A stretch of 64,000 bases of DNA from Bifidobacterium saguinibicoloris (GTDB lineage Bacteria; Actinomycetota; Actinomycetes; Actinomycetales; Bifidobacteriaceae): assembly GCF_019331725.1 (NCBI RefSeq), contig NZ_JAHBBF010000001.1, forward strand, positions 310,001 through 374,000, read 5' to 3'. The translations under genes and the position numbers were made by a program. The notes below the pieces were generated by a model. It searched no databases. It worked only from the letters and a program-made list of their open reading frames with translations, and had not been told where the DNA came from. This document shows positions 1 to 9,253 of this stretch, in pieces (position 1 is the first letter of the stretch; each line of letters starts with the position of its first letter).

Positions 1-121
1 CGGCGCACGCGACGATGCGCCCGCCGTGCACGACGCCGGCGTCGACGAGGCCTTCGGCGATGGCCTGCGCCATGTTGCCGTATCCGATGAATCCGATGGT
101 GAGATCGGCGATGTCCGTCAT
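1..121 (-). CDS. proC: Pyrroline-5-carboxylate reductase, N-terminal part
   Basis: Only the first 40 codons lie in the window; the gene continues past the left edge. The reading starts with a short lead-in followed by a beta strand and the glycine motif GFIGYGNMAQAIAEGL, which is the NAD(P)H-binding start of ProC, the enzyme that reduces pyrroline-5-carboxylate to proline. AAGGAAC sits about 6 nt before the ATG. It lies 101 bp downstream of the proline iminopeptidase-like gene on the same strand, so proline release from peptides and proline synthesis are neighbours here. The motif is clear, but other NAD(P)-dependent reductases of the same superfamily begin similarly, so the name rests on motif plus context. 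Confidence 0.8.
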   Translation of the reverse strand, partial: MTDIADLTIGFIGYGNMAQAIAEGLVDAGVVHGGRIVACA

Positions 122-222
122 ATGGGTTCCTTTCCGTCTGGGCGCGGGCCACGGCCGCGCGCCGATTCACATGAGGTCGATTGTGCCGCCCGATTGTTCC
201 GGACGGATGTCGTCATGGACCG

Positions 223-1713
223 TCAGAACAGCCGTTCCAGGTCGCCCCGGTCCAGGGCCTCGCGCCACAGGTGCCGGAACACGGTCGAACCGTGCAGGCC
301 GTCGTGCTCGAACTCGTTGGTCACCCAGTAGTGGCTGTTGCCCACGCGGGACAGCGTGTCGAGCTGGAGCCCCGAGTCCACGTACATGTCGTCGAAGTAG
401 ACGGCGGCCTGCAGGGGCACGTCGTTGGAAGCCAGACGGTCGGCGTCGTAGATGCGGCCGAAACGCGTGTCCTCCATGAGCACGTCCATCGCCGCCTTGA
501 ACGGCCGCAGCGCGCCCTCCTGCTCGAACATCCAGGGGAACATCGCCTCGCCGGTGAAGTTGAGCGGCCGCTCCCCCACACCGAATTCGGGGTGGCGGTC
601 GCGCACGCGCTGCGCCGCCCAGCGGATCGGCTCGTCGAGTTCGCCGTTGGCGTAGATGAACTCCTGCAGCGGCCAGTAGAGGGGGCGGGAGGAGGTGGCG
701 TTCATCACCTTGGCGAGGAATTCGTCGGTCAACGGCGAATCCGCGTTGTCCATGGATGGCGTCGAACCGTCGCCCGAGAGGAACGCGTCGTCGAGGATCC
801 AGTGGACGCGTTCGAAGCTGGGCTTCATGCCGAAGTCGGAGCCGAGGCATTGGAGGCGTTCCACGGTCAGCGGGTCCCCGTTGGGCAGCAGCGGGAAGCC
901 GTGCGCCTCCATGCCGGCGATCACGCCGAGACGGCGTTCGATGGGGCTTCCACCCATCGGGTCGAGCACGCCGCCGGTGAGGCCGTCCACGAACTCGGAC
1001 ACCTCCTTCGCGGACGGCAGGCGGTCGGCGATCGCGGCCATGCGTGCGGCGTCCTGCGGGTAGCGTTCGTAGAACCGGCGGGTCTTCGCCGCCATGCGCG
1101 GGAACGTGTGCTCGTAGACCTCCGTGGCGTCGGCGGGCACGTGCGGGATGCCGCCGGTGGTGAAGCTGGCGTCGACGCCTTCCGGATAGAGGGACAGGTA
1201 GGTGAGGGTGAGGAATCCGCCGTAGCTCTGACCGAGCGTCACCCAGTGGCGTCCGCCGAATTCGGTGCGGCGCAGGTGTTCGAAGTCGCGCACGATGGAG
1301 TCGGCGAGGTATTTCTTGAGGTGGTCGGCCTGCGCGCGCGCCGCGGCCTGCGCGTCGTCCTCGTGCGCGGCGGCGATGCACGCCATGGTGTGCGTGTCGA
1401 TGCGGCCGGAGCGCCCGGTGCCGCGCTGGTCGGGCAGGATGACGCGGAAGTGCTTCGTCGTCTCCTCGATCCAGCCGTCCGACTGCGGGCTCAGCAGGCG
1501 GGGGCCGGCGCCGCCGGGGCCACCTTGCAGGAAGACGAGCAGCGGCAGCTCGTCGTGCACGTGTTCGGGCGTGGTGACCACGCGGTAGAACAATTTGATG
1601 GCGTCGCCGTCGAATCCGCGTCCGGGTTCGTGGCCGGCCCAGTCGAGCGGCACGTCGATGGACCGGTCCTCGATGTGCAGTCCGGGCACATAGTATTCGT
1701 TCAGCAGCGTCAT
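223..1713 (-). CDS. pip: Proline iminopeptidase-type alpha/beta hydrolase (peptidase S33)
   Basis: A 496-aa alpha/beta hydrolase that probably releases N-terminal proline from peptides in the cytoplasm; no signal peptide is seen. Family marks are the oxyanion motif GGPGG (residues 64-68), DQRGTGRS (95-102) and the nucleophile elbow GQSYGG with Ser163. The protein is longer than small prolyl aminopeptidases (about 310 aa) and matches the longer actinobacterial S33 type. The frame is open further upstream, but I chose the ATG at 1713 because AAGGGGAG lies 6 nt before it and the homologous fold begins there. It is followed by proC. It is divergent from the two-component system. The exact substrate is inferred. 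Confidence 0.85.
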   Translation of the reverse strand: MTLLNEYYVPGLHIEDRSIDVPLDWAGHEPGRGFDGDAIKLFYRVVTTPEHVHDELPLLVFLQGGPGGAGPRLLSPQSDGWIEETTKHFRVILPDQRGTGRSGRIDTHTMACIAAAHEDDAQAAARAQADHLKKYLADSIVRDFEHLRRTEFGGRHWVTLGQSYGGFLTLTYLSLYPEGVDASFTTGGIPHVPADATEVYEHTFPRMAAKTRRFYERYPQDAARMAAIADRLPSAKEVSEFVDGLTGGVLDPMGGSPIERRLGVIAGMEAHGFPLLPNGDPLTVERLQCLGSDFGMKPSFERVHWILDDAFLSGDGSTPSMDNADSPLTDEFLAKVMNATSSRPLYWPLQEFIYANGELDEPIRWAAQRVRDRHPEFGVGERPLNFTGEAMFPWMFEQEGALRPFKAAMDVLMEDTRFGRIYDADRLASNDVPLQAAVYFDDMYVDSGLQLDTLSRVGNSHYWVTNEFEHDGLHGSTVFRHLWREALDRGDLERLF

Positions 1714-1894
1714 GGGTGGCTCCCCTTTCGTTCGTCCGTCCGCGATGTCGGCGTGTTCCACCGCCCACTGTACCCGCTGACTGCGGTCGAGTCCGCGCAT
1801 TGCGCCGGCGGGCCGCGGCGCCCTTCTCGTTCCACAGCCGTTCTCGTTCTCGGGCATGATGGCGTTTCCCGCCCGTGCCGGTAGCCTTGGTGCC

Positions 1895-4342
1895 ATGGTT
1901 GCTCGGATGGGTGTAGGTGGGTTCGCGGCGTGGGTCCGCGCGCATGTGCTGGTGGTGGACACGCTGCTGGCGGTGGTGTTGGTCGCCGTGTGCTTCCCGC
2001 TGGTGGGATCCACCGACGAGGCGACGAATCCGGGACTGCTGCTGCCGGTGACGGCGCGCGCGACGTATCTGTGGACGGTGGCGGCCGTGGTGCCGATGGC
2101 GATGCGGCGTTGGCGGCCGGAGCCCGCGGCATGGCTGTTCGTGGCGTGGTGCGTGGCCCATCTGCTGCTGGGACCGGTGGCGACGTATGCGGACGTCTAC
2201 GCGTTGCTCATGCTGTATTCGGCGCTGGTGTATGGCTGGCCTTCGCATACGTTCAGGTTCGTGGCGACGGGCGCGCTCATGGCCGTCGCCGTCGCCGTGG
2301 TGTGGGCGGTGACGTTCGACTTGGGGCCCATGTTCGGAGGCTCATCGCTGCTTTCGGAGTCGTGGTCGGTGTGGTCTCCGACGGTCGATTCGCTGCCGGG
2401 ATGCGTCGTGGCCGGTGGCCGGCGGCCGTTCGCCGCCTGTCTGGGCAAGACGATGGCGGATGCGGGCATCATCCTGGCTTGTGTGCTTACGTGCGTGGCG
2501 AGCGTGACCGTCATGGCCTTGTGGCAGCGTGCGCGCCGGTCCGTCGCGGAGGCCATGCGCGAGCGCAACGCGGCGATCGCGGCGCGAGAGGAGGACGAGA
2601 AGCGCATCGCGGCATTGGCGGAGCGGGCGCGCATCGCACGTGACATGCATGACGTGGTGGCGCACACGTTGTCGACGATCATCGTGCAGGCGGACGGCGG
2701 ACGGTATGCGGGCGCGCATGACGCGGCGGTGGCGGAGCACACGATGGGGACGATCCGGCGTGAGGCGGAGCATGCGCGACGCGACATGGACCGCCTGTTC
2801 GACGTGTTCGGCGGGTCGGCCGGTACCGGGTACGCCGACATCCCGGTGCTGCTCGACGGGCATCCACCGGTCCCGCGACGGGTGGACGGGGATGCCCGTC
2901 CGGAGCGGCTCTCCCCCGATGCGGACGCCGCCGTGTTCCGTCTCGTGCAGGAGGCGTTGTCCAACGTGCGCAGGCATGCGGGCGAGGGCGCCCACGCGAC
3001 ACTCGAGGAGACGTGGGGCCCGGACGTGCTGCGGATCGTCGTCCGTGACGACGGCGTCGGGGCCGCCGCCGCGGACGGTCACACGCCCGGCTACGGTCTG
3101 GTGGGCATGCGCGAGCGCATCGCCGCCGTAGGCGGTCATGTGGATGCCGCGCCCGGAGTGGACGGCGGGTTCGTCGTGGATGCGACCGTGCCGCTGGCGC
3201 CGTCGCGGCGGATGGTGCGAGAGGACCAGAGTGATGCTTCCGCGCCGCGGATGCTCGTGCGACTGTCGACGCTGTGGAGGCCGCACGGCGTCGCCGACGG
3301 GGATTCCGTCACGGCCGGCGCAGGTCCGCGGACGGGATGGGTCGGCCGTGCGTCGCGATGGGCGCAGCGGCATTATCTGCTGGTGGACATGGCGACGGCC
3401 TTTGTGTTCGTCGTGATGCTGCGTACCGCGACATTCCGTGACACCGGTTTGTACGCGACCGGGTTCGCCCCGTTGGCGGTGCGTCGCGCGTTGGCGACGA
3501 TGCTGACGGCGGTGTTCCTCCTGCCATACGCGCTGCGTCGCAGGTTCCCGGAGGCTGCGGCGGCGGCGATGGCGGTCATGTGCGCCGTGGAGCTGCTGAC
3601 GATGCCCGACATCCTCACGGTGAGCGTGCTCGCGTTGGCCTCCGTGCATGCGGCGGTGCTGTACGGCCGGGACGTCGCCGTGCATTGGGTGCTGGCCGCG
3701 GTGCTGGCCGACTCCTGGCTGTTCGGCGTCAAGGTCGCGGCCGGATGGGACGGGTACCGCACCATATCCGCAGCGCTGACGGAGCTCGCGTACGGCATCC
3801 CGCCGGCCTGGCTGCCCGCCTCCCTGGTGGCCGGCGGCATGATGCTGCTGATGTGCGTGGCGTGCATGGTGATGGCCGAATGGCGTCGTTCGGAAGGGTC
3901 GGACGTGCTGGTGCTGCGCCAACGCGAGGAGGCGCTGCGCGCCGAGGAGGCCCGCCAGAAGGTGCTGGCGGCGAACATGGAACGGGAGCGCATCGCCATG
4001 GCCATGCGCGCGGAGGTCGCCTCGACGCTGGACGCGGTGGCCGCCCGCGCCGATGAGGGCCTTGCGATGCTCGCCGGCGATCCGCGTCCCTCGCCAGAGC
4101 GCATCGCCGCTTCGTTCGCCGGCATCGCCTCACAGGGGCGCGGAGCGCTGGCGCATATGCGCGGGCTCCTCGCCACACTCCGCAAGACCGGGTTCAGCGA
4201 CGGGACGCATGCGGGAGACGCCGCGGAAGCGCCGCTCTCCCCCGCGGCGCTGTTGGACGAGCAGCTCGCCGGCTCCCACACCCCGGACGGAGAAGATTCA
4301 GGGAGGATTCAGGGTTTCGTTGCACCCGACGGGCCACGGTGA
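1895..4342 (+). CDS. Double-module sensor histidine kinase (NarL/DesK type) with a degenerate second kinase half
   Basis: An 815-aa membrane sensor kinase with a duplicated layout. Half one has about four to five membrane segments, a HisKA_3 domain with RIARDMHDVVAHTLS and phospho-acceptor His252, then a HATPase_c domain (N-box QEALSNVRRHA, G-box GYGLVGMRERI). Half two (from about residue 490) has another set of membrane helices and a second coiled-coil HisKA_3-like stretch, RERIAMAMRAEVASTL. There the His is replaced by Arg705 and no HATPase follows. The partner is the response regulator starting at 4362. No clear SD precedes ATG 1895. TAGCCT lies 7 nt upstream, which fits a leaderless start; ATG 1856 is an alternative. 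Confidence 0.85.
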   Translation: MVARMGVGGFAAWVRAHVLVVDTLLAVVLVAVCFPLVGSTDEATNPGLLLPVTARATYLWTVAAVVPMAMRRWRPEPAAWLFVAWCVAHLLLGPVATYADVYALLMLYSALVYGWPSHTFRFVATGALMAVAVAVVWAVTFDLGPMFGGSSLLSESWSVWSPTVDSLPGCVVAGGRRPFAACLGKTMADAGIILACVLTCVASVTVMALWQRARRSVAEAMRERNAAIAAREEDEKRIAALAERARIARDMHDVVAHTLSTIIVQADGGRYAGAHDAAVAEHTMGTIRREAEHARRDMDRLFDVFGGSAGTGYADIPVLLDGHPPVPRRVDGDARPERLSPDADAAVFRLVQEALSNVRRHAGEGAHATLEETWGPDVLRIVVRDDGVGAAAADGHTPGYGLVGMRERIAAVGGHVDAAPGVDGGFVVDATVPLAPSRRMVREDQSDASAPRMLVRLSTLWRPHGVADGDSVTAGAGPRTGWVGRASRWAQRHYLLVDMATAFVFVVMLRTATFRDTGLYATGFAPLAVRRALATMLTAVFLLPYALRRRFPEAAAAAMAVMCAVELLTMPDILTVSVLALASVHAAVLYGRDVAVHWVLAAVLADSWLFGVKVAAGWDGYRTISAALTELAYGIPPAWLPASLVAGGMMLLMCVACMVMAEWRRSEGSDVLVLRQREEALRAEEARQKVLAANMERERIAMAMRAEVASTLDAVAARADEGLAMLAGDPRPSPERIAASFAGIASQGRGALAHMRGLLATLRKTGFSDGTHAGDAAEAPLSPAALLDEQLAGSHTPDGEDSGRIQGFVAPDGPR

Positions 4343-4361
4343 CCGGGTATGGTTGGTCGGT

Positions 4362-5075
4362 ATGGGTGAGAACGACAGGATTCACGTGGTCATCGCCGAC
4401 GATCAGGAGCTGGTGAGGGCGGGATTCGCCATGGTCATCGGCTCCCAGCCGGATATGGCGGTGGTCGGCCAGGCCGGCGAGGGAGGGCAGGCCGTGGCGT
4501 TGGCCGAACGGCTGCATCCGGATGTGGTGCTGATGGACGTGCGCATGCCCGGTATGGACGGCATCGAGGCCACGCGCCGCATCACCGCGGCCGGAGGGGA
4601 CGCCGTGCACGTGATCATTCTGACGACGTTCGACTTGGACGAATATGTGATGTCCGCCATCAACGCGGGGGCGTCCGGGTTCCTGCTCAAGGACACGGAG
4701 CCGGAGACGCTGCTGGCGTCCATCCGCACCGTCGCCCAAGGCAACGCGATCATCGCACCGTCCGCCACGAAACGCCTCATCGAGAAGATGGTGCGTGACG
4801 GTTACGGGAGCGGCAGCACCGCGGCCATGAACGCGGATGCCGACGCCGCGCCCGGCTCCCCCGTCTACACGGACCCGGAATTGGAGCTGCTTACCGACAG
4901 GGAGCGCGAGGTCCTCATCGAGATCGCGCACGGCCTGAGCAACCAGGAGATCGCGGACAAGCTGTTCATCAGCCTGCCCACCGTGAAGACCCATGTGGCG
5001 CATATCCTCGCGAAGATCCATGCGCGCGACCGTGTGCAGGCCGTGGTCTTCGCCTATGACAACCGATTGGTGTGA
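4362..5075 (+). CDS. LuxR/NarL-family response regulator
   Basis: A 237-aa two-component response regulator paired with the upstream kinase. The receiver domain (residues 1-125) shows acidic VIADDQELVR, the phospho-acceptor Asp in VVLMDVRMPG, the Thr in ILTTFDLDEY, and the Lys in FLLKDTEP. A LuxR-type HTH follows near 175-235 (LTDREREVLIEIAHGLSNQEIADKL and TVKTHVAHIL). It should bind DNA when phosphorylated by the kinase; the target genes are unknown. The convergent ABC exporter genes are only neighbours. The ATG at 4362 has no good SD, but TATGGT at 4348-4353 lies 8 nt upstream, so a leaderless mRNA or coupling to the kinase gene are both possible. Confidence 0.93.
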   Translation: MGENDRIHVVIADDQELVRAGFAMVIGSQPDMAVVGQAGEGGQAVALAERLHPDVVLMDVRMPGMDGIEATRRITAAGGDAVHVIILTTFDLDEYVMSAINAGASGFLLKDTEPETLLASIRTVAQGNAIIAPSATKRLIEKMVRDGYGSGSTAAMNADADAAPGSPVYTDPELELLTDREREVLIEIAHGLSNQEIADKLFISLPTVKTHVAHILAKIHARDRVQAVVFAYDNRLV

Positions 5076-5169
5076 GCGTTCCTCGTTGGTCGTCTCGGCG
5101 ACCAGACGAATGACCGGATGACTGCTTTGCAAGGGGTGCATTCGATCGTCTGCAATCATCCATCTTCTT

Positions 5170-5261
5170 TACGAGGGGTGCCTGTCCATACATATTGCGG
5201 GTATGGGCGTTGCAATACCAACGTTCACACCCGCATGAACACGGCCAAGGCACCCCTCGTA
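5170..5261. repeat. Nested inverted-repeat element downstream of the response regulator
   Basis: A 13-bp perfect inverted repeat, TACGAGGGGTGCC (5170-5182) and its complement (5249-5261), encloses a second stem TGCGGGT/ACCCGCA and an inner hairpin CGTTG-CAATAC-CAACG. The three stems are coaxial in order, so the transcript of either strand could fold into one long interrupted hairpin of about 92 nt. No ORF fits it. It could be a structured RNA, a mini inverted-repeat element, or part of a termination region. Function is unknown. Confidence 0.6.
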
Positions 5262-5300
5262 CAGCGGATAGCATTCCGGAAACACGGGAATATACCCCTG

Positions 5301-5348
5301 CCTATGGGGATGCCCCACACGTTGACGCGTGTGGGGCATCTCCATAGG
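5301..5348. terminator. Bidirectional hairpin between convergent operons
   Basis: A 21-bp stem with one mismatch (arms 5301-5321 and 5328-5348, loop TTGACG) sits between the ends of the convergent response regulator and ABC permease genes. Its stability and position fit a two-way transcription terminator. No long T-run follows on either side. Confidence 0.75.
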
Positions 5349-5357
5349 CACTCACCG

Positions 5358-8039
5358 TCAGGATTCGGCCAGCGCGACCACCGGCGGGGTCCTGACCGCG
5401 CGCCGGGCGGGCGCGACGCTGGCGAGCAGCGCGGCCGCGGCGGCGACGGCGAGCACCGTGCCGTTCACGCCCCATTCGAGCGGGAACACGACCGTGCCGT
5501 ACAGGCTGAACACCATGTATGAGCCGAGCCATCCGAACCCGGTGCCGATCAGCACGCCGGCCACGCCGGAGACGAGCGACAGCAGCAGCGCCTCCACGGC
5601 GAGCGAGATCCGCAGCTGGCCGCGGGTCATGCCGATGGCGCGCAGCGTGGCGGATTCGCGCGTGCGTTCGATGACGGACAGGCTGAGCGTGTTGGCCACG
5701 CCGATGAGCGCGATGAGCACGGCGACGGCGATGAGTCCGACGAGCAGGGCCATCATCGTGTCGATGATCGTCTCCCATTGCACGCGTTCGGCGATTGGAC
5801 CGGACACGGTCACGCTGGCGTTGCCGGAGAACGCGGCCTGCACGGCGGAGAACGTGCCGCTCAAGGACGTGCCCGGGGCGTCCGCGTCCACGGCCATGAG
5901 CAGCATGCGCCCGTCGGCCTTGAGGGAGCCGTCGTCGAAATGCCTCGACGAGACGAACGCGACGATCTCGTAGTTCGCGCTCACCCTGCGGTAGTCGACC
6001 TGTTCCGGCCTGAGCGTGAGCGTTCCGGATGCGCCTCCTTCGGACTTGAACGCGACGTCCCCGGCTTTGCCGAAGCGCAGCTCCTTGCCGTAGGACGAGT
6101 ATCGGGGCATCAGCACGGTTCCGTCGTCGATGGACACGCCGCCCAGGTCGGCGTGCATGACCTTCCGCAACGCGGCCGTGTCCTTCACGCCGACGAGCAG
6201 CACGCCCGTCTCCTCGCCGCCGGCCGTCTTCATGGAGACCATGGCGGTGGGCGCGGACACCGTGGCGGTCACGCCTGTGACATGCTCCGCCTTGCGCACC
6301 TGGGCGTCGGTCATGTCCGTTCCGGTCGCCACCATGTCGACGCTGTAGCGGGTGGCGATCGCGCCGGCCATGGTCTGCTTGGCGCTGGCCGCGCCGGTCG
6401 CGATGGCGGAGACGAGCGTGACGCCGATGAGGAGCGCGGCGCCGGTCGCGGCCACGCGCCGCGGGTTCTTCTGGATGTTGGCATGCGCGATCTTCGCGCT
6501 CGGACCGGTCAGTGCGGCGAGCGCGCCGACGCCGCGCATCAGCACGGGCAGCCAGAACACGGCGGACAGCACGAGTGCGAGGAATACGAGCGCGCACCCG
6601 CCGATCGCGGCCAGCAGCACCGGACCGTAATGGTCCTTGGCGAGTGTGTCACGCCCGGCGTTGAGCCCGTGGATCTGCCATGCGCCGAACGCGCACAGCG
6701 CGAGTCCTCCGGCCAGCAGCAGGATGGACAGGACGGCGCGCACGGCGCCGGTGCGGCGGGTGTCGGTCAGTTCGATCGGGCGCAGCGCCTCGAGCGGGGT
6801 GACGGCGGTGGCGGAGCGGGCCGAGCCGAGCGAGGCGATGACGGTCATCACGACGCCGAAGAGGATCGGCACGACGGCCGCCTGCCAGCTCATGATCACC
6901 CCGTGGACGCCGGCCTCGCGCATGAGTCCGGTGGCGCCCACCGCGGCCATGAGTCCGATGCCGAGGAGCACGCCGGCCGCGGAGGCGACCAGGCCAAGGA
7001 TCCCCGCCTCGAGCAGCACGGAGGCGTACAGCTGGCCCTTGAGCGCGCCGATGGTGCGCAGCAGGGCGAGTGTGCGGCGGCGTTGGGCGACGAGCACCTG
7101 GAAGGTGTTGGCGATGACGAGCGCGGCGACAAGCATCGCGAGCACGCCGAAGCTCAGCAGGAACGTGGTGGTGATGTCGGTGCCGCTCTTGCTTAGGCCC
7201 TTGACGGATTCCGCGGCCGCCTCGGCGCGCGATTGGATCGTGTAGTGCTTGGGCAGGAGCGTCCTGATGCGGGCGACGGTGGCCTCGGCGGCCTTGTCCG
7301 ATCCGTCCGTGACGTGCAGGTAGACGCCGGTGACGTTCATCGAGGCGAAGTCGGCGGCGCCGGACATGGCGGCGAGCTCCGCGTCGGAGAGGATGGCGGC
7401 GCCGCCGGTGTACGGGTAGGCGCCGTCGGGGTCGGTGGTGAGTCCGACCACGCGCACGGTCGTGGCGCCGTCGGACGAACCGGACGCATCGGACGACGCA
7501 TCGGACGACGACACCGTTCCCGCACGTACGGCCTGCGCCGCCGCGGAATCGATGGTCACGGTATCCCCGATCGTCACGCCGAGCTGCTTCGCGGCGTTCT
7601 CCGGCAGCGCGATCTCGCCGTTGTCGGCCGGCTGTTCGCCGTCGGTGACGCTGATCGGCAGCATGCCGCGCACGTCGGTGGTGGCGATGGCCTGGATGTT
7701 CGCATTCTTGTCGCCGTGGGTGACGGTCACGGGGGTCACGGCGGCGATGCGGACGCCGTCCACGCCTTCGGTGGCGCGCATGCGGTCGATGTGGAAGTCG
7801 TCGACGGTGCGCGTGTACACGGTTTCCAGGGCCTTGTCGTCGAGGCCGTCGGTCGATGGCGTGACCATGTAGTTCGCGTCGCCGAACTGGGCCGTGGTCT
7901 GTCTGGCCAGCGACGCGGTCATCGCGTTGGAGAACAGGAACGTGGACGCGATGAACGCGGTGCCGATGAGGATGGCGATGCCGGCCGGGATGAGCATGCG
8001 CATGCTTTTGCGCATGAGTCTGAAGGTCAGTGACAGCAT
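5358..8039 (-). CDS. ABC transporter permease, MacB/FtsX type, duplicated FtsX domains
   Basis: An 893-aa membrane permease. An N-terminal membrane helix (about 14-35) leads into a MacB_PCD extracytoplasmic domain. Then come three helices of the first FtsX domain (around 310-440), two further helices, a second extracytoplasmic domain, and a second FtsX domain near the C-terminus. It works with the ATPase encoded just upstream, starting at 8871 on the same strand. Such pairs export lipids, lipoproteins or antimicrobial peptides, or act as mechanotransmitters; the cargo here is unknown. An open frame extends 23 codons upstream. I chose the ATG at 8039 because AAGGAGAGG precedes it and the hydrophobic start follows. 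Confidence 0.9.
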   Translation of the reverse strand: MLSLTFRLMRKSMRMLIPAGIAILIGTAFIASTFLFSNAMTASLARQTTAQFGDANYMVTPSTDGLDDKALETVYTRTVDDFHIDRMRATEGVDGVRIAAVTPVTVTHGDKNANIQAIATTDVRGMLPISVTDGEQPADNGEIALPENAAKQLGVTIGDTVTIDSAAAQAVRAGTVSSSDASSDASGSSDGATTVRVVGLTTDPDGAYPYTGGAAILSDAELAAMSGAADFASMNVTGVYLHVTDGSDKAAEATVARIRTLLPKHYTIQSRAEAAAESVKGLSKSGTDITTTFLLSFGVLAMLVAALVIANTFQVLVAQRRRTLALLRTIGALKGQLYASVLLEAGILGLVASAAGVLLGIGLMAAVGATGLMREAGVHGVIMSWQAAVVPILFGVVMTVIASLGSARSATAVTPLEALRPIELTDTRRTGAVRAVLSILLLAGGLALCAFGAWQIHGLNAGRDTLAKDHYGPVLLAAIGGCALVFLALVLSAVFWLPVLMRGVGALAALTGPSAKIAHANIQKNPRRVAATGAALLIGVTLVSAIATGAASAKQTMAGAIATRYSVDMVATGTDMTDAQVRKAEHVTGVTATVSAPTAMVSMKTAGGEETGVLLVGVKDTAALRKVMHADLGGVSIDDGTVLMPRYSSYGKELRFGKAGDVAFKSEGGASGTLTLRPEQVDYRRVSANYEIVAFVSSRHFDDGSLKADGRMLLMAVDADAPGTSLSGTFSAVQAAFSGNASVTVSGPIAERVQWETIIDTMMALLVGLIAVAVLIALIGVANTLSLSVIERTRESATLRAIGMTRGQLRISLAVEALLLSLVSGVAGVLIGTGFGWLGSYMVFSLYGTVVFPLEWGVNGTVLAVAAAAALLASVAPARRAVRTPPVVALAES

Positions 8040-8064
8040 GATGCGGCTTCCTCTCCTTCCTTCG

Positions 8065-8871
8065 TCACCGCGCGTGGCGGGCGCCGTCGCGGTGGACGGG
8101 CCTGCCAAGGGGTTCGGCGGCGGCCTCGCGCGCGGCCTTCGCGCGTTCGGCCATGAGCAGCGCGTTCATGCGTTCGGCAGTGGGATGCGTCTCGTCGGCG
8201 ACGATGCGCCCGTCGGCGAAGACGATGGCGCGGTCCGCGTAGGAGGCGGCGACCGCGTCGTGCGTGACCATGATGATGGTCTGGCCGAGCTCGTCGACGG
8301 AACGGCGCAGGAAGCCGAGCACCTCGGCGCTGGAGACGGAGTCGAGGTTGCCGGTGGGCTCGTCGGCGAACACGAGCTTCGGCTTGGTGATGAGGGCTCG
8401 GGCGATGGCGACGCGCTGCTGCTGGCCGCCGGACAGCTCGGTGGGTCGGTGGCCGAGCCGGCGTTCGAGGCCGAGCGTTTCGACGAGCGTCCGGAACCAG
8501 CGCCGGTCCGGCTTGGCGCCGGCGAGCGTCAGCGGCATGAGGATGTTCTGTTCGGCGGTGAACATGGGCAGCAGGTTGAAGCTTTGGAAGATGAAGCCGA
8601 TCCGGTCGCGGCGCAGCAGGGTGAGCTGCCTGTCGTTCATGCGGGTCAGGTCGCGGCCTTCGAAGACGATGCGGCCCGAGGTGGCCGAGTCGAGTCCGGC
8701 GAGCGTGTGCATCAGCGTGGATTTGCCGGAGCCGGAGGGCCCCATGATGGCGGTGAACCGCCCTTGTTCGAAGGCGACGTCCACGTTGCGCAGCGCGTGC
8801 ACGACGCCATCGCCGCTGCCGTAGTCCTTGACCAGTCCGATCGCCTGGATGGCGGGGTTCATGTCGTTCAT
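8065..8871 (-). CDS. ABC transporter ATP-binding protein, MacB/LolD type
   Basis: A 268-aa ATPase that drives the adjacent permease. Visible motifs are Walker [10 protein letters not shown] (44-52), Q-loop Gln96 in [10 protein letters not shown], signature LSGGQQQR (146-153), Walker [14 protein letters not shown] (from 166) and the switch His in MVTHD. The QSFNLLP and DEPTGNLDS forms are typical of the MacB/LolD group. The frame is open 17 codons further, but GGAGAG 8 nt before the ATG at 8871 supports this start. It is first in a two-gene operon, with 25 bp to the permease. The C-terminal tail of about 30 residues is Ala/Arg-rich and not part of the fold. Confidence 0.93.
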   Translation of the reverse strand: MNDMNPAIQAIGLVKDYGSGDGVVHALRNVDVAFEQGRFTAIMGPSGSGKSTLMHTLAGLDSATSGRIVFEGRDLTRMNDRQLTLLRRDRIGFIFQSFNLLPMFTAEQNILMPLTLAGAKPDRRWFRTLVETLGLERRLGHRPTELSGGQQQRVAIARALITKPKLVFADEPTGNLDSVSSAEVLGFLRRSVDELGQTIIMVTHDAVAASYADRAIVFADGRIVADETHPTAERMNALLMAERAKAAREAAAEPLGRPVHRDGARHAR

Positions 8872-9253
8872 ATCGTGTCTCTCCATATCGGTCCGGGCAC
8901 GTTGCCCGGCGTATGGTTCCACGCTATGACGTCCGCCGCGCGGGCTCCATCGTGCGCGGGGCTGAATGCGGGGCGGCGGCTGGAGGCCGTCTCATCCCCG
9001 GGGATTAGGGGCGTCTCCTTAGGGTCATGTCGATGCGGGGAGGCATGGCTCGATACGCGAAAACGGGCGATGCCCGCACCTCATGACGTCGGTGCGGGCA
9101 TCGCCCGTTCGGGCCTGAGCCCGGAGCCTTCCCCTTCCTTTGCATATGGGACCGTCCGATGCGGCCGTCCCGTCACGTCGTCACTGGCGGACGACGCCCC
9201 TTCGACGGGCCGGACGCATCACGGCGTTCCCTCGCGGCCTTGCGGCCGCCGTC
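8872..9253. other. Non-coding gap between metY and the ABC operon
   Basis: This 382-bp stretch has no credible gene. It contains the metY terminator (9062-9109), a 12-bp perfect palindrome ATCCCCGGGGAT at 8994-9005 that could be an operator for the ABC pair, and presumably the promoter for the ABC pair. I see no clear -35/-10 pair. Confidence 0.6.
9062..9109 (-). terminator. Intrinsic terminator of metY
   Basis: A perfect 19-bp stem (arms 9062-9080 and 9091-9109, 10-nt loop) begins about 145 bp after the metY stop. On the minus strand it is followed by TTTTCGCG. This fits a rho-independent terminator. Confidence 0.85.
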
